64,000 bases of DNA, from assembly GCF_035083965.1 (NCBI RefSeq), contig NC_089724.1, positions 12,146,910-12,210,909 of the forward strand. Reading direction: 5' to 3'. Of the stretch, positions 54,501-64,000 are shown piece by piece. The position numbers and the translations under genes are program-made. Every line of letters starts with the position of its first letter. Within the stretch, counting starts at the first letter, position 1. This DNA comes from Branchiostoma lanceolatum. Its lineage: Eukaryota; Chordata; Leptocardii; Amphioxiformes; Branchiostomatidae. The notes beneath the pieces were generated by a model. The model was not told the origin of the DNA. It ran no database searches and saw nothing but the letters and a program-made list of their open reading frames with translations.

Positions 54501-57500
54501 AGCGCAGCATGATCATTTCTCTAGTTCAGTCATTCGTAAAGTATAATCATCACAAAACACCATTTTGAAACCATTGAGTAGTACTTGAGTCTATTTCTAC
54601 CCATCTATATCTTTTATTTGACTTGAACAGTTTGGTATCATAAGGTGCTTAGCTGGAGATACCTGGTAACGTTACATAACATTAGATAATTTTTGCGAAA
54701 TGGAAAGAGCTGCACCTAAGAAGTCATTTGTAACTTTGGCCTGTAGATCTGAATAGCTCAGTACAAAATGACTAACACTGTCAAACTAAACCTGTCCAGT
54801 AAGTTTGACTGGCACAGGTAATAAACTGTTGGAAAAGTGAAATGATTCCTGGTTTAATGTGCATCTTATATTTTCACTTTTCTTGCAGAGAACAGGAGGA
54901 CTTTGTCAGCCTTAGTTTTGACACTATCTCAGGAGTCGGGTCCAATGGTGCTGTTATCCACTACAGGTAATCTTTATTGTAACACTACCACTACATGTAC
55001 TTATGCACTGAGAGGGGCAAATTGTCTTTTGTCTATTATTTGACTGGATTATAGATACCCCCAATGTGTCAAAGTTGTGTTTTAACAACCCCTGTCCTGC
55101 GGGATCCATATATATATAGATGGGTTGCATATTATGGCATACTTTAGTTCATGTGATCATGTACAGCCACTTTACACTTTATCAACATCTAATGCTTCTC
55201 CAACACAGGCCCTCAAAGGAAACAGCCAAAACCCTGACGACCCAGGAGCTGTATCTGTGTGACTCTGGTGCTCAGTACAGGTAAGGGGTAGTACAGTAGC
55301 AGGGACTCAGACATTAGTGTCCTGTTAAGTATTAAACTGCCAGCATACTGTGTTTAAACTGTGACAGGTGTTAAACCAGATTTGTAAGAGGTGTCACTGT
55401 CGGCCTACTGGTTTTGCATCAGGTGTTAAACTGTCATTGTAGTTGGTCTTCTTTCCTCTTCAACTGATTGCTGAGAAGTATGATGAATTACTATTTTGAC
55501 TATGCATTGAATATCTTACTGAAAATCATTGGGGCTGAAACATAAGGGCACATTGAAGCCCAGAATGTCAACACAAGTAGGTACACAAGTAAATACACTA
55601 GATTGCCAATGGTCACAGGTGTCTGACAAGCAAGTTTACCATCTTAATGATATCTTATTACTACACAGAGATGGTACTACAGATGTCACAAGGACTGTGC
55701 ACTTTGGGACTCCATCTAAACATGAAAAGGTTGGTCATGGTGGTTTCTATCCAAGACTTCTGTTTTACTGAGCAGAAGCATCTGTTATTGACTGTAAAGT
55801 TTAGCCAGTAGAAGTTTGATGCACTTTCAGAGTTACCTGTTGTGATTGCAAATGTACTGAGACAAGGAGAAAATTAACTATAAGCTGTGTGTCCTTCTGT
55901 TCTACAGGAGTGTTTCACCAGGGTACTGAAGGGTCACATTGGTCTCTCTAGTGCAGTTTTCCCCAATGGGATCAAAGGTGAAGACTGGAAGTTACATATC
56001 AGGTTATCATATTATGATAACAGTCATTAGGCTATCTTTAATGAAGTAGCAAAGTTTGGGAATAGAAACTATGTTCATTTTGATGTTTTGTTTTTAAGTA
56101 CAAATATACTGTAAATTGCTTTGGTAAAGTTATCTATTTCCTGCATTAAAGAGGTCTTCACCAAGCCTGGACAAAATATGGTATATTTATCAAAAAAGTA
56201 ATTGAATGCTAACATATCATTTACTAGGCTGTCATACTTGTGGTTAGATATGTAGGGTTAAAAAATACAGCTGCTGTTACGTGCCTGTGAAGTTGTTGTG
56301 TCTGTATCATGCGGTGCTGTCTCCAGCTTTAATTTAATTTGTCATTATTTGGGAGCCCATGTTGACAATTTTCAATTCTAAATCTGTCATTATAAGCTTT
56401 CAAAAATGCTGTTTAATCAATTTTTATGTCATAAAGTTCAAATATTTGGAAGGGACGGGTGACAATTTTTTCCGTTTCAACAGGCAAATTTCGATCCTGG
56501 AGACTGATTCCATGATACAATGATACAGATGCATGTAATGTTAAAGCAATAGATGTTGTGTGTGTGTGACCAGGACACCAGTTGGACACCCTTGCCCGGC
56601 AGCACCTGTGGGATGTAGGGCTGGAGTATCTCCATGGCACGGGGCACGGCGTGGGTGCCTTCCTCAACGTGCACGAAGGTACAGCCGGTCTGGTCTGGTC
56701 TGCATCCAGACATTGGCATTGTCTCTTTTTGCTGCAAACTGATCCTGTTACGAATTCTCCAGTCAATGCATGAAGCCATCACAACTCTCTCTCTCTCTCA
56801 CTCCAATTTAACATCTCTTATTCCCCATCACATGGGGGTTGGACGTGCTTGCACATGAATGGGGGAGCCCATGGACTCCTCATCAAGTGCAATTCTTTTT
56901 TGTAGCAAGAGTTTTACGGCTGGATGCCCTTCCTAATGCCAACCCAAACTCTTTGTAGATATTCAGGTTTAAGTCAGTGCAAGTTGTGCTTCGCTTTTTA
57001 TTACCTAAATCATATCCTACATTGTACATGTTCATAAGTAAAGTGATTCTGTTGACTGGCATATAATTGTGCCAACACAAGGAGCATATCATATTTATCT
57101 ATTTCACCCATAGGGCCCTGTGGCATCAGTGCCAGGTTGTCCCTTACAGAGTCCACATTGGAGGCAGGCATGATTGTCACTGATGGTAAGTTGTGGGTTT
57201 TATTTGGGTCTTTCCTTTGTTTTTCTTCAATTGTCAATGAGCCTTCAGCTGATGGACAGAGACACCAAAAAACAGGAGGAATCTTAGGAGGCAGTGATGG
57301 GTGGATACATTTGTGACAAATATGTCCACAGCAAAACCTGTCCCAGCAACCAGCATTGGGGACCTTGAAATACATGTGTTTATATTACACATGTATACAG
57401 TTCTACTGATACAACTGTCATTGTTTTCCACACCAGAGCCAGGCTATTATGAGGACGGGGCCTTTGGCATCAGGATAGAGAACGTTGTCCTTGTCAAGGC

Positions 57501-58428
57501 AACTGAAACAAAGGTACTGTTTGCATAGTGGGACATCTCTGTGGTTACAGTGGTTCCTTAGAGTTTTTCTATTTGAAAATTTACAATATTTTCAAAGAGC
57601 ATTTATAGATGTTATTATAATGTATGTCCTAGGCATCATTGTCTTTTCCCATGCTTGTGTTTTATAAGATATTGTACAGTGTACGCAGTTCAGCTGTGAT
57701 GTACAACACATCAATAAACTATTCATTCATTCTGTGCGACTGTTCCTTGATATGGAATGAGAGATATCTGTAATCTGTTACTTCATTCCCTGTTGCAGTT
57801 CAACTTCAAGAACAAAGGTTTCTTGACCTTTGAACCCCTCACCCTGGCTCCCATCCAAACTAAACTGCTGGAACCCAGCATGCTGACAGAGAAGGAGGTA
57901 CGTGGAAACATCTATGAACTGTAGATTCTTTTTGTTATAAACTGCAATATTTTGTTTTATAAATGCTGGTTCTGTCTAGTTCTGTAACAATCTGTCACAT
58001 GGTAGACAGTTTCAGTAAATAGAAACAATCCAGTGGGGACCATAAGATTCGTCTTTACCCTTTGCCAACGAAAAGTGCAAGCCATTCTAGTATCAAACCA
58101 AGGCATAGCAGACCTAGCTTACATTAAGTCCTTCTGTGCTTACGGGCACATTGGGCAGCAAGTGGCTACCTGTTCCTGTCGGCCGCCGGGGCCTTAGCTT
58201 CTTTCCAGGGGATGCTGGCTCTTTTCAGAGACCGACAAACACCTCTAATTGTAGTAGAAACAGATTGATGACGTCAAAATTAATTCAGTTATTTCCTCTA
58301 CAACACAGGTGAGCTGGTTGGATGACTACCACACCACTTGCAGAGAGGTTGTTGGGAAGGAGCTGGAGTTGCAGGGCAGGCCAGAGGCACTGCAGTGGCT
58401 ATTAAGAAACACACAAACTCTGGGCTAA
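48521..58428 (+). CDS. XPNPEP1: Cytosolic Xaa-Pro aminopeptidase 1
   Basis: Twenty-two coding exons join in phase to 620 codons plus stop (human XPNPEP1 is 623). The enzyme removes an N-terminal residue preceding proline, for example from bradykinin, and uses two manganese ions in the cytosol. Two creatinase-like N-terminal domains ([31 protein letters not shown]) precede the pita-bread catalytic domain. All five expected metal ligands are present: the Asp of DSGAQY, the Asp of DGTTDVTR, the His of HGTGHGVG, the Glu of DEPGYYEDG and the Glu of IRIENVVLV. There is no signal peptide, consistent with the cytosolic form. It should be an active enzyme. It is transcribed divergently from KIF11. Confidence 0.97.
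48673..48707. repeat. Tight hairpin of the caaggaggtta family
   Basis: Sixteen-base arms (ACTGTCAAGGAGGTTA and complement, 15 of 16 paired) with a 3-nt TTT loop lie 35 bp after the first XPNPEP1 coding exon. The core is the same as in hairpins at 22695-22726 and, with one change, 6867-6897. Confidence 0.75.
48837..49800 (+). mobile_element. 5'-truncated CR1/L2-like LINE with open frame
   Basis: An intact 296-codon frame begins just before the catalytic FADD motif of reverse transcriptase ([13 protein letters not shown]). It continues through [32 protein letters not shown] and [13 protein letters not shown] to the typical end. The upstream polymerase core, endonuclease and first ORF are absent; real LINE similarity probably starts near 48900. 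The 3' end terminates in ttaagttgaagttgaa, a short tandem tail usual for CR1-type elements. The frame has no stops, so the copy is fairly young, but it cannot encode a working polymerase. It lies in XPNPEP1's intron between 48637 and 50214. Confidence 0.88.
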
Positions 58429-61400
58429 TAGACCAGTCCCATAGCCCTAACCATCTCTGCCAAAACGTAGAAATGGAAATATTTGATGGGCATGCAGCCA
58501 ATTGGTTGAACCACTATTCACCAAGCTATCATAGGTTGAAATACTAATTGTGGTGGACAGACAGGATTGGTCAATTAGACGGCCACCTGGCAGAATTTTA
58601 CTGAAGTGCAAGTCATGGAGGATTTATTGTACCAGTAGCTCAGATTTCCAGTTTTAGCTTGTGCCACAACAATGCACATAATTTTTTACGAGTAGCTAAG
58701 CATAGTGATATACAGGATTATTAGTTCTGTTAATAGGCCAACTTATAATACAGTGCTAAACTTTCTTTCAACACTAAGGTATTCACAGATCATATTGTCA
58801 ACGACCAGTCACCTTCTTCAGGATCAATAGTGACCAATTACTTCTGAACGTAAACTTGCGAGAGTTACAGACACGTGACTTCATTGACACGTCTTTACAA
58901 ATACATTGTATGTGACGTCAGCAATTGGTCAAATGTGCCAGGAAGTTTATAACGCCCACTGTCTCTGTTAAGTGATGGCTGGAGTGCCATGATGTGCAAG
59001 GCCAGCTTAGTTGATGGAAGATGATTATGCTTGAATATAGCAGAGAACATTGCTTTGAAGACTTGCGGGTTTTATACAGGTTTAGTGGTTGTTACAAAGT
59101 TTGCCTAGACTCCAATTAAAAATTGTTTCATGTGTGTTATACAGAGGTCAACTGTTTTCTGCTTTCCCACCCAGGTTTGTAGCATATACCCCCAGGATAA
59201 TTTTCGAGGACCTATGCAGGACTAGTGTGGCACAGTCCTTTCCTTTGTCAGGAATCTTTGAAAGGTTTCTGTCTGTATATTTTGTATGTTGTTTAAAGGA
59301 AAACGTCCCCAAAATCGTTTCACGACTTGAGGTACCATTCCACTTTCAAGATACATTTACTATACTGTAACTATTCAGCCAGTTGTGACGCATTTCTGCA
59401 TAAAGCTGTTTATTAAGCCAGATATTGTCACCTGTCATTCAGTATAAAAATCAGATGCATATTTTGCTTTGTCTTGTTAGCAACATTCGTGTGTTACACA
59501 AGCAGAGAATCATCAGGAAAATATTTGATTTTTTCATGTACAAAGAAACAAAAAGTAAAGGTGTTAAGGTACTGCCTCAGCTTGTACTGACAATGTGTGA
59601 CAACCCTCAGAACTCACAATTATATGAAAAAAGACCACTTTGAAAACATAAAATTTGACTAATTTCCAATATGCAATGTTCTTGTATAAGTATAGTCCTG
59701 CAATGCAGGACAAGAATATAGAATATGTTTTTCCACTTAAACAAGAACAGTTTTTACCAGAAGCTGAGGCAATGACCTTGTACTCTATTTCAATGGACAA
59801 ATAATAAAGGTTCACCTATATCTAACTTGGGGTAAAGCTGCAACTATCTTGGCACTGTGTTAAGCTACATTATAAGTGAGGATTGGCATCTCAAAGTTCA
59901 TGACATTTCCACTCACACCACAGGATGGCTTCACCACATAGCTAATACCATCAAATCTGTTGACATAACAAGATGGAAAAACAATTGTTGCCATTGACTT
60001 GTCAAACAAACTAATATCACAGACTGAGGAAATCACTGACTTTGGAGCCTAGCCCTGCAACCCTGGAGTACAATATGCACTTCAAGTGTAAATAATTTTT
60101 CATTTCTAGTGTAATAATGCATAGCTTTAATCATCGAAAGCAACTTGCATACTGTGTACTTTTACTCCAAACTGGAGTGCACATACTTAAGGCTAGACCA
60201 GGAAGGACTCAGTATGTGTAGGCCCAAAACTGCAAGCTATGAAATGAAAATACATCAATTTGCACAGTAATGCTGATGATAAAAGGCATATGGCCCAAAA
60301 TGAGTCAGTAGCTGGCACGAAAACAAAAACTGTAGAACATTTTCACATGCCTTCAACCAAGACACTTCCTGGCCACCCCCTATCTTTAAGTTGCCTGGAT
60401 AAGGAAAAAAAACAGCAACATTCATAACAGTGTGCACAAAGTAAACAAAAAATAAATGTTTTGGTTAGTATATAATAAAGGTTTAAGTTGATTAGTTGTG
60501 CTTAGGAAGTAACTTCAACCAACCAGAAGATAGAATCGATGTTCATACCATGATTACAGAAATTCTTCACTTCAAGAAACATCATAAATGGAAGCTATGA
60601 ATTGGTCCCATACTACCTTGGAACCAATGGGTAGCCCAGGTGGCAGTCTTTTTAGCTTTGCTCCACCATCTCGGTCACTACAGAAGTTAAAAAGGCTGCC
60701 ACCCTGGCAAACCTATGGGGCTTGTGGTCAGTAACCTCATACATTATCTATATTCCAGCTGCAGGACTCCAGACTAGAACTTACATACTGTTTCTGGGGT
60801 CATGATTCAATTTTCAAATCAAGTTAAACATCTGCACTAAGGCTGCCTGACAAAACAGACCTCATAGAGCCTGTGGTGCTGAACGTGAGAATCAGCTTCA
60901 AGGTCCACATAGAATGCCTTAAACAGAATGTAGATTTGGACTTCTACAGCTACTCCAGAAAGAACATTGTATTTTATGAACAGGAATGTCAAGCTGGAAA
61001 TCTAAAGGGTGCGAAATGTCAGGTGCAACTTTCAATGTCCATCCAAAAGTCCCTTGACAAAGATCCTCTTGCATCCAATGTAACAGCTGAACTCATTTAC
61101 ATGTGTCTGTGGATGCTTTGTCCAACAGGAAGTGTCAATCAAGGGAATCCATTTTACATACATATCATTATCAAATGTAGAGTGGCACACAAATCCTTCA
61201 GACCACGTCAATTCAATTTGTCAGTTAGAATCATCTCATTGCATAGGAATGACCAAAGAGAAATGGGCTTGTTTGCTTTTAACCTTTGAAATATTGGGTA
61301 CCTTGGATGCTGGGCCAATCTGAAGGAGTTAACTTTGTCATTAGTAGGACTAAGGTTAACTAATGGCAACTGTGGCCCATTGGTAGGTTTTCCACAACAA

Positions 61401-62054
61401 AATTCAACCTAACATGTGACTTTATGCAGATAAACCAAACAAAAAGTAGATGGAGAGGACCATGCAAGGGTTACTAATTTCAAGCAAACTGAGGTATGAT
61501 TATCTTTTCAAGAATAAATTAAGCATCATATCAATGAGTCTAATAGTGTATGCCACATTGCATATCTTACTAAAGAATGGCCTATATGTATATAAGGACG
61601 GACAACTATTCATGTACTTGTGGCTCAGGCTATCACCCAGTAAGCGCAAGTAGCATGTTTATCCTGTAACACCTGGATATTGTAACACATGCTGTGTCTG
61701 AGTAAATGGTTAATTCTTCAAAGACTGTGAGATCCATGATGACAAAGAATATCCAGTGAGACTGAGTTTCCAGCTGGCACAATTCTACAAAAAAACAACA
61801 TCAACAAAACCACACATTTCAGTAGAAGTCTAGGAGTGTCCTGTTGTACAATGTTGAAGCCATCACATCTGTCTACATTTGAGATACTCAAACCTGACAA
61901 GAGTCCATACCAAGGCGTTCTTTCACAAGCAGCCATGGGTCTTTCTACTGGTCTCATTCTAGGTGCTTCAGACACTCCCAACAGCTCTGTTGTGTAAGCT
62001 TATTCTGTGATGTGGCATTCTTCATGTATAGGTGTGTGTGGAGGGAGGGAATGG
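58429..62054. other. XPNPEP1 3' region and downstream flank
   Basis: Probably holds the XPNPEP1 3' untranslated region (a plus-strand AATAAA lies at 59803-59808) and, from the other side, the 3' untranslated region of the CCCH-finger gene. No exon is supported. The plus-strand open frame at 60873-61289 has no recognisable motif, and no partner exon was found. Confidence 0.4.
60634..60708. repeat. Imperfect hairpin
   Basis: Arms aggtggcagtctttttagc (60638-60656) and gttaaaaaggctgccaccc (60686-60704) pair at 16 of 19 positions around a 29-base loop, with weaker pairing extending outward. The minus strand across it looks deceptively coding. Confidence 0.6.
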
Positions 62055-63557
62055 CTATTTATGCCAGGGCTTCTTCTCGCAGCCCTTGCTCTCTGGAATG
62101 TGCTGGTAGATGCAGCGGTCCCCAAAATGGCAACCTGTGGTCCGCCAGAAGTAACACTCATCACCATTGGTTGTTTTTACTGGCCCCGACTTCTTGTCCC
62201 TGCAAAAACAGATGAAACAAACTCAAAGGCATGAGTACAAGCGGAAATTACAGCAGTTGCCATAATACTACAGATGGTGTTCCTACCAAAGAATGTTTTT
62301 TCAACCTCATAAAGGCTATGTGTCAAGTATTTCTGTGAAGTACAAAGCAACAAATTGGCCTGAGGGGCAGATCAAATTGAGATCCAGAATTATGGGAATC
62401 ATTTCTGATACTGGTTGCACTAGGAGTTTACAGTGGAATAGTTAAGAATAATTTGCACAAAAACATTTAGAACATCCTTGAAAATACTTTTTTCTTGGGT
62501 TAAAAATCTTTTCTTTATTTCGTCACCTACACTGGTGGAGAAGAAGTGATCTAAACAAAAGATGATAGAGCAAACAAACCTTCCATGAGCTTTAGTTTCT
62601 TTGAATACCTGGATTTTCAGATTCAATGCTATCCTTCAGAAATACCACCATGTCTTTATTTCCCTAATAAAATTTGTAATGCTTTTACTATCCTATCAGG
62701 CCGATCAGTTAAAAAGTACAGCGAAAGCTTAGCACTGTAGGATGCAGGTGGCCATAGCATGTGACAAATATGAATCGACAAAACAATGCACCATCTTGGT
62801 CTGGTAGACAATCAAACTACAATGATACCATTGGAACACATACCTGTCAAGTAATCAAGATTTTCTATGTGCAGAGAATGACTTTGTATCCATATTTACC
62901 ATTTTATTACTCATATCATATTGCAATGTTTTGGTTCCTTTACAACATTAATAGGAATAGTAACAATATCTAGCATGTTTAAAAGTGACAAGAGGTATCT
63001 TTCTAAGCATTCAAAGGCAACATACTGTCACAGTTTTTGTTTGAATTGGGCGGGAAAAAAGAGACTTCAAAAGTGTGTAGCAGTAACTGTTGCTCCAGAA
63101 AACAGAAAAAATGTGAGACTTGACAGGTATGATACTCTCCACACCACCTCCAACCCTGGGTATAAACCACTCACAATTCTAGTTCCCGGCTAAGCTGTTC
63201 TGTCCGCCTGGAAGTAAAAAGTGGGCAAAGAGGTGTCAGTGTAGTGTACAAGGTTAGATATGTACATGGCTGTAGTAGGTTAGCTGCACTGTCATCCACT
63301 TATGCCCCAGTGGTGTAGCTGTAACAGGCTGTTAATGTGGAGTTGATTTGATATTGAATACAGGAATATTTGGTAACATGACTCAGTGTCAGAAAGTGCT
63401 TTGGATTAAAATAAAGTGAAGCAAAGTTTCTCCTATAAGATTTGTAGAAAAAGTTCCTTGTGTCCACAACCTGAATTGCCCCAACCCAAAATGTTACACA
63501 ACTCACATGTTGTTTTGTTGAGTAGCGGCCACTTGCATGGCTTGGTTCCCTTTCCCA
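62055..63557 (-). CDS. C-terminal exons of a CCCH zinc-finger gene
   Basis: Three exons join in phase: 63507-63557, 63175-63207 and 62055-62199 (stop at 62055-62057), giving the last 74 or so residues. They read GNQAMQVAATQQNNM, then RTEQLSRELEL, then a linker and one CCCH finger (C-x7-C-x5-C-x3-H: CYFWRTTGCHFGDRCIYQH), ending KKPWHK. CCCH fingers usually bind RNA; a finger at the extreme C-terminus after a short charged helix is the only diagnostic feature, and I do not recognise the family. The upstream exon would end in phase 2 and lies to the right of 63557, most likely beyond the window. The 33-base middle exon is very small but has good splice sites (ttacttccag, gtgagt). Confidence 0.7.
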
Positions 63558-64000
63558 CTGTAAGATAACCAAGGGGCGTGGTCAGTCATAGATACAGGAG
63601 TACCTGTTTGTAACTACAGCCTTCTGGGTCATAACCATACTTTGGGGACCATATGCACAGAAAAACAACACTAGTGTGATGAAAAAGGGGAAAGATGAGG
63701 CAAGGAGGTGGATAACAAGAAGGACATCGTACGGAAGTGAAAATGTGCCAGCTTACCAATATTTAACAAGGTTCTTGTTGTTTGTTGGCAAATGATAAAC
63801 ATCAATTGCACAAATTTCAAACTACAGTAATTTCAAGGTGTAATAAAGCAGTATTCTACAGCTAGTTTCATAGCCCTTAATGTTTTCCACTTAACACAAT
63901 GGACAGGTGGTCACAGTTTTAAGTCATACCAGAGTGGCTATTTTCTGTAAGGTCAGTTCAACTTGGTCACTGACCCAAATCATTTTAAACCAGCTGCAGC
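63558..64000. other. Upstream intron of the CCCH gene
   Basis: Most likely intron of the minus-strand CCCH gene. A 15-base segment at about 63932-63946, flanked by cttacag and gtatga on the minus strand, could be a micro-exon but cannot be supported alone. Confidence 0.35.

Larger units (their letters stand above)
48521..58428 (+). other. XPNPEP1: XPNPEP1 exon map
   Basis: Coding exons: 48521-48637, 50214-50326, 50811-50866, 51023-51063, 51237-51288, 51428-51571, 52026-52121, 52346-52427, 52772-52902, 53071-53150, 53566-53652, 54165-54215, 54422-54480, 54889-54966, 55209-55280, 55669-55729, 55908-55977, 56574-56678, 57114-57185, 57437-57513, 57799-57897, 58309-58428. The first intron after the start codon carries a hairpin (48673-48707) and a LINE fragment. 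Confidence 0.92.

Noticed and set aside
59890-59975. Possible minus-strand terminal exon (VVKPSCGVSGNVMNFE-like)
   Set aside because: The acceptor is plausible, but no upstream exon of matching phase was found.
60873-61289. 138-codon plus-strand frame
   Set aside because: No recognisable domain, no splice structure and no start context beyond chance.
63932-63946. 15-base micro-exon of the CCCH gene
   Set aside because: The flanking splice sites are acceptable, but a unit this short cannot be confirmed without neighbouring exons beyond the window.

Overview
The window looks like nuclear DNA from an invertebrate chordate, most likely a lancelet (Branchiostoma-type). The basis is intron-rich genes with short exons, proteins very close to vertebrate KIF11 and XPNPEP1, a deltex/macro-domain gene, and many small inverted-repeat transposons and CR1/RTE-like LINE scraps in introns. 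This assignment is inference. All exon boundaries were read by eye from GT/AG sites with phase checking, and every complete gene model below sums to a whole number of codons.

Layout. 1-7.27 kb: gene-poor, with a frameshifted LINE 3' fragment and a 1.1-kb terminal-inverted-repeat element. 7.27-14.54 kb (+): an 11-exon gene encoding an RRM/NID-like, KH-like, macro, RING and Deltex-C-terminal protein (DTX3L-like), with two unusual duplications of splice junctions. 14.5-17.7 kb: repeats rich in ATGCAAAT octamers and a pogo-like element. 17.7-23.3 kb and 26.1-29.4 kb (-): tandem FAD polyamine/spermine oxidase paralogues. 29.8-31.6 kb (+): a five-exon gene for an unrecognised 299-aa basic protein, divergent from the second oxidase. 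33.66-47.79 kb (-): a complete 27-coding-exon kinesin-5 (KIF11). 48.52-58.43 kb (+): a complete 22-coding-exon Xaa-Pro aminopeptidase 1 (XPNPEP1), divergent from KIF11. 62.05-63.56 kb (-): the last three coding exons of a gene ending in a CCCH zinc finger, whose 5' part lies beyond the window.

The genes do not form a pathway. Notable arrangements are two head-to-head pairs (oxidase/unknown gene; KIF11/XPNPEP1) and a convergent pair (unknown gene/KIF11). The most interesting gene is the DTX3L-like one: it puts an ADP-ribose-binding macro domain and a RING-DTC ubiquitin ligase module in one chain, whereas vertebrates divide these between the PARP9 and DTX3L partners. Its intron 3 begins with a minisatellite made from the preceding exon-intron junction, and a later exon has an in-frame 39-bp duplication of its splice acceptor.
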